Assembly (NCBI GenBank): GCA_036723735.1
Contig: DAIMGT010000040.1
Coordinates: 1-35,375, forward strand
DNA length: 35,375 nt
Source of the DNA: UBA4656 sp002405525
GTDB lineage: Bacteria; Pseudomonadota; Gammaproteobacteria; Xanthomonadales; Ahniellaceae
Direction of reading: 5' to 3'
The translations under genes were made by a program, and so were the position numbers. The notes below the pieces were generated by a model that was not told where the DNA came from, searched no databases, and saw nothing but the letters and a program-made list of their open reading frames with translations. How positions within the stretch are numbered: the stretch's first letter is position 1; every line of letters begins with the position of its first letter. Shown here piece by piece: positions 1 to 7,035 of this stretch.

Positions 1-48
1 GAGCAACAGCCACCGCAGGTGGAGGTTGACAACGAACGGCACATAGAA

Positions 49-118
49 GGAGCGCCGCGTGCAGCGCGACCGGAGTGCCGCAACCTCGAAAGCATCGCGG
101 CGCGCGCGGCGCTCCCAC
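49..118. repeat. Inverted REP-like pair, GC-rich variant
   Basis: Perfect 11-bp inverted arms, GGAGCGCCGCG at 49-59 and CGCGGCGCTCC at 105-115, enclose 45 bases. The right arm continues into CCCAC, as in the REP elements seen elsewhere in the window (GTGGGAGCG...). The segment lies downstream of the stop of the minus-strand PEBP gene. Bases 1-221 hold no convincing gene; short reading frames there are arginine- and proline-rich without homology that I recognise. Confidence 0.5.
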
Positions 119-221
119 GACACCACCTCTCCCGCCGGGCCTTGGGCTCTGGGCCCTCCACCCTCGGCTCTATGCGCTCAGCGCGCTGCGCTTTCCGCGG
201 GCCCCAGGCCTGAGGCTCGAA

Positions 222-833
222 TCAACACAACGCGGGATTGAGCGTGTACGTTCCATACGTCGACGCCTCGTCCAGCACGTGACCGCGCATTGCGCGGTGC
301 AGGTCGGCGGCATCGAAGGCTTCGGGCAGGTCCAGGCGCTCGACGTCGAGCGCGAACAGCCGGAAGTGGTAGCGGTGCACCAGCGCATCGTTCCACGGCG
401 GGCAGGGGCCGTCGTAGCCGAAGTAGGTGCCGTCGCCCATGAAACCGCCGTAGTCGTTCACGCCCTGGCGCGATCCGGCCGGGCCCGGCGGATCCTTGCG
501 GCCGCCCTTCACCACGCCGTCGGCGCAGGAACCCGCGGCGATCTGCGTGACGTTCGCGGGGATGTCGGCCATCACCCAGTGGATGAACTCCTGCCGCGGC
601 ATGTCGGCGGGCAGGGTGTGTGCGGCCTGGTTGATGTGGTCGAACACCGTGGGCACGTCGGAATCGACGCAGATCAGCGCGAACGACCGGGTGCCCGCCG
701 GAACGCCGGTCCAGGCAAGGTGCGGATTGCGATTGGACGACAGCGCCATCGGTGCTCCGTCGCCCGGGCGGCCGAATGCGAACTCGGCGGGGATCGGCTG
801 GCCGTGGGCGAAGGAATCGCTGCGGATCTTCAT
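222..833 (-). CDS. YbhB/YbcL family PEBP (Raf kinase inhibitor-like) protein
   Basis: The product is 203 aa and belongs to the phosphatidylethanolamine-binding protein family; bacterial members are soluble, and their ligand and role are poorly defined. Family landmarks are visible: a DSDVP segment at residues 57-61 (usual DPDVP), HWVMADIP at 85-92, a glycine-rich Y-G-G-F...GYDGPCPP stretch at 128-146 that forms the anion pocket, and the HRYHFRLFAL strand at 153-162. No signal peptide is seen. The start is supported by CGGAG about eight bases upstream. It begins 21 bases after the stop of the TPR-sulfotransferase gene on the same strand, so the two probably share a transcript. Family assignment is firm; function is not known. 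Confidence 0.93.
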   Translation of the reverse strand: MKIRSDSFAHGQPIPAEFAFGRPGDGAPMALSSNRNPHLAWTGVPAGTRSFALICVDSDVPTVFDHINQAAHTLPADMPRQEFIHWVMADIPANVTQIAAGSCADGVVKGGRKDPPGPAGSRQGVNDYGGFMGDGTYFGYDGPCPPWNDALVHRYHFRLFALDVERLDLPEAFDAADLHRAMRGHVLDEASTYGTYTLNPALC

Positions 834-854
834 CGGCGGACTCCGGTGGGGGAC

Positions 855-3002
855 TCAGGACAAGGCGGCAAAGGCGTCGGACAGTGCCGAAGCATAGGCG
901 GCATGACGGCCGGCGGGCAGGTGGCGCGGCAGGCCGCCGAGTCCGGTCTCGCGCACGCCGGCGACGGCATCGGCGGCGGGCGCAGGCTCGCCGAGGAAAA
1001 TCGCGATGCGGGCCGCGACCGCTGCCGGATCGACCGCTGCCTCGTTGCCCGACACCTCGAGCACGTCGGCGTCGCCGAGCGCGGCGACCACCGCGTCGAG
1101 GTGCGCGCCCATCCGCGCCATCCGCCCGGCCGCGCCCTCGAGGTCGCCGTCGGCGCAGCACCAGCCCGGCGCGCAGCCGTAGGCCAGCCAGTTGAGGAAG
1201 GCGTCGCGCGGATCGCGCCGGACGACGATGGCGCGCAGGCGGCCGAAGGCAGCCCGCGCGATCGGCACTGCGCGCGCATCCAGCACCGGCACCCAGTCGA
1301 CGAGCTTGGCGTCCGGCGGCACGCCGCGGCGCTCCAGCGGCCGCGCGTACTTGCGCGCGAACAGGCGCGCGAGGTCGGCATCCACCGCGCTGCGCGCCTC
1401 GTCGGGCGTGAAGCCGTCGGTCCGCGGATGGCCGCCGAAGCGGTCGGCCAGCAGGTGCACGCCGGGAACGGTGGCCGCGAGCAGGCGGGCGACGGTTTCC
1501 ACGCCGGCGCCCGGCAGCCCCAGCAGCAGAGCGGCGGGCACGCGCGCGCCATCGACCGGCGTGATCCGGCTGGCGGATGCCGACTCGGCCGCGATCGCCG
1601 CACGGACCGGCGGCCGGAGGTCGGGCAGCAGCGCGGCGCCCGATGCGCGATGGCCGTCGCGCCAGGCATCGATGGCGAACGAGGTCCGGCCCAGCGCGTC
1701 GCGCGCCGCGCCCAGCACCATCGCGCGCAAACGCCGCTGCGCGGGGTTGAGGGCCTCAGGGTCGAGGCTCTCGGCATGCGCGGCGGCGCGCTCCGGATCG
1801 CCCTCGCGCAGCGCGGCGCGCGCCAGCAGCAGCCGCGCCCCGGGATGTTGCGCGTCGCGCGCCAGCAGGGCTTCGGCCTCCGCCCTCGCCTCCTCGAAAC
1901 GGCCGGTGAGTTCGAGCAGGGCGGCGAGCCCGGCGCGCGCGGCACGATCGTCGGGATTGCGGTAAAGCACGAAGCGCCACGCCTCGCGCGCTTCGTCGGC
2001 CAGCCCGGCCTCGGCGCAGCAGGTGGCCAGCGCGTGCCGCGCCTCGAGGTCGTCCGGCAGCAGGCGCACCGCCTCGCGCCAGGCGCCGATCGCCTCGCGC
2101 AGCAGATTCAGCCGCATCAGGCACCAGCCGAGCGCGGCGATCACGCGTGGCTGACCGGGGTGGGCCTGCAGCGCGTCGCGGTAGAACGTGGTCGCGCGGC
2201 CGAAATCGCCGCGGGCGCGGAACACATCGCCCATCATGGCCAGCGCCGGCGCGCGCTGCTCCGGCACCGCCAGCAGCTGGTCGAGGTGCGGGCGCGCTTC
2301 ATCGAAGCGCTTGCCCAGCAGCAGCGCCTCGGCCAGCACCACGCGCGCGGCGTGGAAGTCCGGCTTCAACCGCAGCGCGTTGCCGAGCGCCTGCTCGGCG
2401 AACGCGGTCATGCCCTTGCTGAGGTAGGCGCGGCCGAGGCTGGCCTGCGGTGCGGGGTCGTCGGGGAACAGCTCCGCGGCGCGGGTCAGGTACTGGATGG
2501 CGCCGTCGGTGTCGCCCTGCATCAGGCGCAGGTTGCCTTGCCCGACCAGCACGTCGGCGCGGTCGGCGCCGGTCCGGTCGGCGAGCTTGAAGTTCTCGTC
2601 CGCGCGCGCACGGTCGCCCTGCAGCAGGGCGATCTGCGCCAGCGCACCGTAAGCACCGGCCAGGTTCGGGTCCAGCCGCAGCGCGGTCTCGAAGTCGGCC
2701 CGCGCGGCGTCCAGCAGGCGGGCATGCATCTCGATGCCGCCCAGCGTCATGTAGTAGGGCGCGCGGTCCGGCGCGAGTTCGATCGCGCGGCGCACCAGTT
2801 CGAGCGCCTCGCGCGCATCGCCGCGCTGACGACGCACCATGCCGAGCAGGTGCAGGGTTTCGGGATCGTCCGGATTGAAGGTCAGCAGTTCGCGGTAGCG
2901 CTGCTCGGCCTCCTCCAGCCTGCCTTGTTGGTGCAGTTCGACGATCTCTTCCAGCATGGCGGTGGCGCGGGCGGGCCCGCGGTCTCGAGAAGGGGCCGGC
3001 AT
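855..3002 (-). CDS. TPR-repeat protein with degenerate sulfotransferase domain
   Basis: The product is 715 aa. Residues about 17-440 are a run of tetratricopeptide repeats (for example LEEAEQRYRELLTFNPDDPE and ARADFETALRLDPNLAGAYG). Residues about 488-700 resemble the PAPS-dependent sulfotransferase domain found in TPR-sulfotransferase proteins of Xanthomonadales. The 5'-phosphosulfate loop, usually GLPRSGTT, reads GLPGAGVE at about 495-502, so the arginine, serine and threonine are missing. The 3'-phosphate segment is better kept (RAIVVRRDPRDAFLNW). Catalytic ability is therefore doubtful and a scaffold role is possible. An internal ATG at 2957 starts directly at the first repeat and could be the true start; the ATG at 3002 has the only weak Shine-Dalgarno-like sequence (GGTGG). 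The PEBP gene follows 21 bases downstream. Confidence 0.85.
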   Translation of the reverse strand: MPAPSRDRGPARATAMLEEIVELHQQGRLEEAEQRYRELLTFNPDDPETLHLLGMVRRQRGDAREALELVRRAIELAPDRAPYYMTLGGIEMHARLLDAARADFETALRLDPNLAGAYGALAQIALLQGDRARADENFKLADRTGADRADVLVGQGNLRLMQGDTDGAIQYLTRAAELFPDDPAPQASLGRAYLSKGMTAFAEQALGNALRLKPDFHAARVVLAEALLLGKRFDEARPHLDQLLAVPEQRAPALAMMGDVFRARGDFGRATTFYRDALQAHPGQPRVIAALGWCLMRLNLLREAIGAWREAVRLLPDDLEARHALATCCAEAGLADEAREAWRFVLYRNPDDRAARAGLAALLELTGRFEEARAEAEALLARDAQHPGARLLLARAALREGDPERAAAHAESLDPEALNPAQRRLRAMVLGAARDALGRTSFAIDAWRDGHRASGAALLPDLRPPVRAAIAAESASASRITPVDGARVPAALLLGLPGAGVETVARLLAATVPGVHLLADRFGGHPRTDGFTPDEARSAVDADLARLFARKYARPLERRGVPPDAKLVDWVPVLDARAVPIARAAFGRLRAIVVRRDPRDAFLNWLAYGCAPGWCCADGDLEGAAGRMARMGAHLDAVVAALGDADVLEVSGNEAAVDPAAVAARIAIFLGEPAPAADAVAGVRETGLGGLPRHLPAGRHAAYASALSDAFAALS

Positions 3003-3112
3003 TGTGCCACCACCGGCCGCTGAACGCCGGGCAACCGGATCGCGCGCGGCGGTCGGCGCGAGCGGCCGTCCCGCGTTGTGGCAGGTGGATCCCCCAACCC
3101 AGGAGTACCGCC

Positions 3113-3439
3113 ATGAAGACCATGATCACCGCCGCCCTGCTCGCCCTGACCGGGCTCGCCGCCGCAGCGCCAGCCGGTGCCCATCCCCAGGCGCGCACCA
3201 TCGAGGCCCGCCAGCACGTGCAGGCGCAGCGCATCGGCGCCGGCCTCGCGCAGGGCCAGCTCACCCGCTGCGAGGCCGCGCGGCTGAGCCATCGCGCGGC
3301 GCGCATCGAGGGCCGCGAGCGCGACTATCGCTCGACCCGCGGCCTGCAGCCGGTGGAGCGCCGCGACCTGGACCGGCGCCTCGATGCGCTCTCGCGCGAC
3401 ATCCGCGAACAACGGCGCGATGGCGACGGGTGCTTCTGA
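3113..3439 (+). CDS. Small secreted Arg-rich protein
   Basis: The product is 108 aa with a clear Sec signal peptide (MKTMITAALLALTGLAAAA, predicted cleavage after PAGA near residue 23). The mature part has the pattern RI..GLAQGQLT..EA.RL....ARIEGRERDYR...GL...ERRDLDRRLDALSRDI. This resembles short periplasmic helical proteins common in Xanthomonadales that carry a G.LT..EA.RL segment; no biochemical function is known to me. It has two cysteines, one near residue 53 and one next to the C-terminal Phe, which could pair in the periplasm. The ATG at 3113 is chosen over an upstream in-frame ATG because AGGAG lies at 3101-3105 and the signal peptide starts here. A strong hairpin follows the stop codon. 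Confidence 0.8.
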   Translation: MKTMITAALLALTGLAAAAPAGAHPQARTIEARQHVQAQRIGAGLAQGQLTRCEAARLSHRAARIEGRERDYRSTRGLQPVERRDLDRRLDALSRDIREQRRDGDGCF

Positions 3440-3444
3440 AGCGC

Positions 3445-3478
3445 CGGTCAGCGCGCCGCGCCCGCGGCGCGCTGACCG
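3445..3478. terminator. Bidirectional hairpin terminator between convergent genes
   Basis: A perfect 16-bp stem (C-GGTCAGCGCGCCGCG at 3445-3460 pairing with 3463-3478) closes on a two-base loop, in practice about four bases. It lies six bases after the small secreted protein gene and 20 bases before the end of the convergent AbgT-family gene. No T-run is present on either side, so intrinsic termination is inferred from position and stem strength. Confidence 0.65.
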
Positions 3479-3497
3479 CTGCAGTCGCGGCGTATCG

Positions 3498-5081
3498 TCA
3501 GCCTGTCTGCGACGGGTAGACGTAGCTCGACCCCGGCCCCAACGGCAGTTCCAGCGCGGTCCAGCCAAACAGGAACAGCGACCAGCACACGATGAAGGCC
3601 ACGGAGAACGGCAGCATCAGGGCGACCACGGTTCCGATGCCGGTGTTGCGCACGTATTTCTGGCAGAACACCACCACCAGCGGGAAGTACGGCAGCAGCG
3701 GGGTGATGATGTTGGTGCTGGAATCACCGATGCGGTAGGCCGCCTGCGTGAGGTCGGGCGAGATACCCAGCTGCATGAGCATCGGCACGAAGATCGGCGC
3801 CAGCAGGGTCCACTTGGCCGACGCCGAGCCGACCAGCAGGTTCACGCTGGCGGTCAGCAGGGTGATGCCGACCAGGGTCACGCTCACCGGCAGGTTGGCG
3901 GCCTTCAGGAACTCCGCGCCCTCGACCGCCAGCAGCACGCCGAGGTTGGACTGGCTGAACACCCAGATGAACTGCGCGCAGAAGAACACCAGCACCAGGT
4001 AATAGCCCATGCCGGACATCGCCTTGCTCATGCCGGCGACCACGTCCTTGTGCGAGCGCACGGTGCCGGCGGCGACGCCGTAGACCACGCCCGGGATCAG
4101 GAACAGGATGAAGATCAGCGGCACGATGGAGCGCATCAGCGGCGCGTCGGCGGCGGTCAGGCCGCCGCCGGTGCCACGCCAGACCGAGCCTTCGGGCAGC
4201 GCCGCCAGCGCGAACACCACGCCGGCCAGCACCATCGACGCGAGGCCGTACCACAGCGCGCTGCGCTCCTTGGGCTGCAGGTCGTCGAACGACGGCATCT
4301 GGCCGGCATCACCGTCGACCTGCGTCGAGCGCACCAGGCGCGGCTCGATCACCCGGTCGGTGAGCAGCCACACCAGCCCGACCACCAGGAAGGAGGAGCA
4401 GGCGGTGAAGTAGAGGTTGTTGACCGGGCTGACGATGTACGCCGGATCGAGGATCTGCGCCGCCGACTGGGAGATGCCCGACAGCAGCGGATCGAGCGGG
4501 GTGGGCAGGAGGAAGGTCGCACTGTAGGCGCCCGAAACCGCGGCGAACGCGGCTGCGATGCCGGCCAGGGGGTGGCGACCGGCGGCATAGAACAACACGC
4601 CCGCCAGCGGGGTCACCAGCACGTAGCCGGCGTCCACCGCGTAGTGCGAGAGAACGGCGACGAAGGCCACCATCGGGGTCAGCAGCGACTTCACCGTCAC
4701 CTGCATCAGCGCGCGCAGCACCGCGTTGATGAATCCGGTGTGCTCGGCGATGCCGAGGCCGAGCATCGAGACGAGCACCACGCCGAGCGGCGGGAACGCC
4801 GTGAAGTTGCTGACCATCGCCGACAGGAAGGCGGTGATCGATTCGCCGTCGAGCAGGCTGTTGACCACCAGCGGCGCCTTGCTGCGCGGATCGATCGCCT
4901 CCCAGGCGACGCCGGAAAGCGGCCACGACAGCACCGCGACGATCCCCAGCAGCAGCACGAACAGCAGGGCCGGGTCGGGCAGCCTGTTGCCGATCCGCTC
5001 GATCGCGTCGAGGACCCGCTGCAGACGGGTGGGCGCCGGTGCGGACGGATCGCCCGGAAGGGCGGCGGGGGTGGCGCTCAT
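3498..5081 (-). CDS. AbgT family transporter
   Basis: The product is 527 aa, a polytopic inner-membrane protein of the AbgT family. Characterised members are E. coli AbgT (p-aminobenzoyl-glutamate uptake) and MtrF/YdaH (antimetabolite efflux). The cytoplasmic N-terminus (about 35 aa) is followed by hydrophobic segments beginning with LPDPALLFVLLLGIVAVLSW. Family-typical stretches are seen, including AVLSHYAVDAGYVLVTPLAG, LLVGSASAKWTLLAPIFVPML and RIGDSSTNIITPLLPYFPLVV. The length is close to the E. coli protein (508 aa). The ATG at 5081 is chosen because CAGGAA precedes it by seven bases; the reading frame continues upstream only as arginine-rich sequence. Substrate and direction of transport cannot be read from the sequence. 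Confidence 0.93.
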   Translation of the reverse strand: MSATPAALPGDPSAPAPTRLQRVLDAIERIGNRLPDPALLFVLLLGIVAVLSWPLSGVAWEAIDPRSKAPLVVNSLLDGESITAFLSAMVSNFTAFPPLGVVLVSMLGLGIAEHTGFINAVLRALMQVTVKSLLTPMVAFVAVLSHYAVDAGYVLVTPLAGVLFYAAGRHPLAGIAAAFAAVSGAYSATFLLPTPLDPLLSGISQSAAQILDPAYIVSPVNNLYFTACSSFLVVGLVWLLTDRVIEPRLVRSTQVDGDAGQMPSFDDLQPKERSALWYGLASMVLAGVVFALAALPEGSVWRGTGGGLTAADAPLMRSIVPLIFILFLIPGVVYGVAAGTVRSHKDVVAGMSKAMSGMGYYLVLVFFCAQFIWVFSQSNLGVLLAVEGAEFLKAANLPVSVTLVGITLLTASVNLLVGSASAKWTLLAPIFVPMLMQLGISPDLTQAAYRIGDSSTNIITPLLPYFPLVVVFCQKYVRNTGIGTVVALMLPFSVAFIVCWSLFLFGWTALELPLGPGSSYVYPSQTG

Positions 5082-5194
5082 GGGCGTTCCTGGCGTGGCC
5101 TCGTCGGGCGCCGACCATCCCCAGCCGCGCGTGAGGGTTTCGTGAGGCCAGCCGCAGCCCCTACACTGGAACGCCGCCGCGACGGCTTCCGCCC

Positions 5195-5869
5195 ATGTGC
5201 CTCGCCCGCTGCCCGATCCTGCTGGCCGCCGCGCTGTTCGCGGCCTGCGCCCCGATCGCCCCGGCCCCGGACCCGACCGCACGGGTGGTCGCCGCCCTCG
5301 CCGGCGGATGGAACAACAGCGCCCAGTACGCGGCCGCGCCGGCGGCGCTGAAGGTGCCGCCGAGCGTCGACGGCGATTGGCTGGACCTGCAGCACGCGAG
5401 CTTCCACCGCGTGGACGCGCCGCGCATCGGTCCCCGGGTGCTCTACCTCGAATGGCGCCGCGGCGGCCCGTCCGGCGAGGTTTCGCGCCAGCGCATCTGG
5501 TCGTTCCGCACCGACGCCGACGGTTCGCTGCGCATGGATTTCTTCGCCTTCGTCGACGGCGCGCCGTGGGTGGGCCGCGGCGCCGAGCCCGGCGCCTTCG
5601 CTGCGCTCGACCGCGACGCCCTGCGCGGCTACGACGCGGCCTGCGCGCTGCGCTTGGCGATCGGCGCGGATGGCGCCTTCGTAGGCCGGATCGGCAGCGA
5701 CGAATGCTCGCTGGTAGCGGCCTCGGGCCGGCGCATGGGGATCGACGCCACCGTATCACTGGCGGCCGATGGCACGCTGGCGTACCGCGAATCGGGCCGT
5801 CTCGAGGATGGCCGCTATGCGTTCCGAGTGCCGCCGTCCCAGCCCTACCGCTTCCGCCGGGCGCCGTGA
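5195..5869 (+). CDS. CpcT/CpeT-like lipoprotein
   Basis: The product is 224 aa with a lipoprotein signal peptide: a hydrophobic stretch LLAAALFAAC with the lipobox cysteine at residue 18. The mature protein begins the CpcT/CpeT fold with LAGGWNNSAQYAAAP near residues 35-50, and continues with FHRVDAPRIGPRVLYLEW and SRQRIWSFR. In cyanobacteria CpcT/CpeT proteins attach bilins to phycobiliproteins; lipoprotein relatives in heterotrophic proteobacteria have no known phycobiliprotein partner and their role is unknown. It is divergent from the AbgT-family gene across a 113-base spacer that contains a TACACT -10-like box at 5162-5167. No strong Shine-Dalgarno sequence precedes the ATG. Confidence 0.8.
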   Translation: MCLARCPILLAAALFAACAPIAPAPDPTARVVAALAGGWNNSAQYAAAPAALKVPPSVDGDWLDLQHASFHRVDAPRIGPRVLYLEWRRGGPSGEVSRQRIWSFRTDADGSLRMDFFAFVDGAPWVGRGAEPGAFAALDRDALRGYDAACALRLAIGADGAFVGRIGSDECSLVAASGRRMGIDATVSLAADGTLAYRESGRLEDGRYAFRVPPSQPYRFRRAP

Positions 5870-5943
5870 CCGACGCCCATGCGCCGCGGCGGCGCCGGCG
5901 CTAGCATCGGCCGTGCAGGAAACGTCACCGGGGAGGGTGCGCG

Positions 5944-6984
5944 ATGCGTTTGCTCAAGGTCCTGTTTTTCGGCGTGGCGATCCTGCTGGTGACCGCGATC
6001 GGCGTCGCCTTCGTCCTGCCCTCGCGGGTCGCCACCGAACGCAGCGTGGTGATCGACCGCCCGCCGTCGATGGTGCATGCGGTGGTCGATTCTTTCGCCC
6101 TGTTCAACCGCTGGTCGCCCTGGGCCGACCTCGACCCGAAGACGCGATACACCTACGAAGGCCCCGAACGCGGCGTGGGTGCCGCGATGGCCTGGGCCAG
6201 CGACGATCCCAGCGTGGGCAGCGGCAGGCAGACCATCACCGCCTCGGTGGCGCCGGAGCGCGTCGAGACCGCGCTCGACTTCGGCGACTTCGGCACCTCC
6301 GAGGCGGCGCTGGCGATCACGTCCGACGGCGACGGCTCGAAGGTCACCTGGCGCTTCGAGACCGAACTGCCGATCACGCTGGACGGCAAGTTCTTCTTCG
6401 GCGTGCTGGGCCGCTGGTTCGGCCTGACCATGGCCGATGCGATCGGCGCCGATTACGACAAGGGTCTCGGCAAGCTCAAGGCGCTGCTGGAAGGCATGCC
6501 GCGCGCCGACATCGAGGGCCTTCAGGCCGTGGTGCAGGATGTGGCCGCGCAGCCCGCCTACGAGGTGCCGGGGCTGTCGTCGGGCACCGACGGCGCGTCG
6601 TCGAGCGCGGTACTGGGCGCGGCCTACGGCGAGATCGTGGCGCTGGCGCAGGCCAGCAATCTCAAGCTCGCCGGCCCGCCGTACACGGTGATCCGCGGCC
6701 ATACCGGCGATCAATGGCGCTTCGACGCCGGCATCCCGGTCGATCGCAACGACGCGCCGCCTTCAGGACGCCTGCAAGCCGCGCAGACCTTCGCCGGGCG
6801 GGCGGCAGACTTCCGCCACCTCGGGTCCTACGACACGCTCGGACAGACGCATGCGAAAGCCGAGGCCTGGCTCGCCACTCGCGGACTCGCTGCCGGCGAG
6901 CCGCGGATGGAGATCTATGTCAGTGATCCGATGACCACGCCGGTCGAGCAGGTGGTCACCCTGGTGCGGATTCCAGTTCGGTAG
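5944..6984 (+). CDS. SRPBCC domain - GyrI-like domain fusion protein
   Basis: The product is 346 aa. Residues 1-25 form a single hydrophobic segment (VLFFGVAILLVTAIGVAFVL) that anchors the protein or acts as a signal. Residues about 30-180 match SRPBCC/polyketide-cyclase proteins (ATERSVVIDRPPSMVHAVVDSF, then FNRWSPWADLDP). Residues about 210-346 resemble the GyrI-like/AraC effector-binding fold (RFDAGIPVD, FRHLGSYDTLGQTHAKAEAWL, MEIYVSDP). Both folds usually bind small hydrophobic ligands. The start has a strong GGGAGGG sequence about seven bases upstream. It follows the CpeT-like gene by 74 bases in the same direction. The ligand and process are unknown. Confidence 0.85.
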   Translation: MRLLKVLFFGVAILLVTAIGVAFVLPSRVATERSVVIDRPPSMVHAVVDSFALFNRWSPWADLDPKTRYTYEGPERGVGAAMAWASDDPSVGSGRQTITASVAPERVETALDFGDFGTSEAALAITSDGDGSKVTWRFETELPITLDGKFFFGVLGRWFGLTMADAIGADYDKGLGKLKALLEGMPRADIEGLQAVVQDVAAQPAYEVPGLSSGTDGASSSAVLGAAYGEIVALAQASNLKLAGPPYTVIRGHTGDQWRFDAGIPVDRNDAPPSGRLQAAQTFAGRAADFRHLGSYDTLGQTHAKAEAWLATRGLAAGEPRMEIYVSDPMTTPVEQVVTLVRIPVR

Positions 6985-7001
6985 GCGCGCGGCGCTCCCA
7001 C
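6985..7001. repeat. REP-like half element
   Basis: The 17-base string GCGCGCGGCGCTCCCAC directly after the stop of the SRPBCC-GyrI gene is identical to bases 102-118. It looks like a single arm of the GC-rich REP variant, without a matching opposite arm nearby. Confidence 0.45.
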
Positions 7002-7035
7002 CCCGCCTCGGGCCGGATCGCGAGACCGGGGCAGG

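Noticed and set aside
137..211. GGGCCC-containing inverted segments after the PEBP gene as terminator
   Set aside because: Pairing is short and interrupted, and the distance to the gene end is variable; no convincing single stem.
75..3023. 982-codon open frame on the plus strand
   Set aside because: It is antisense to the PEBP and TPR-sulfotransferase genes, with repetitive Arg/Gly/His-rich translation; long antisense frames are expected in such GC-rich coding sequence.
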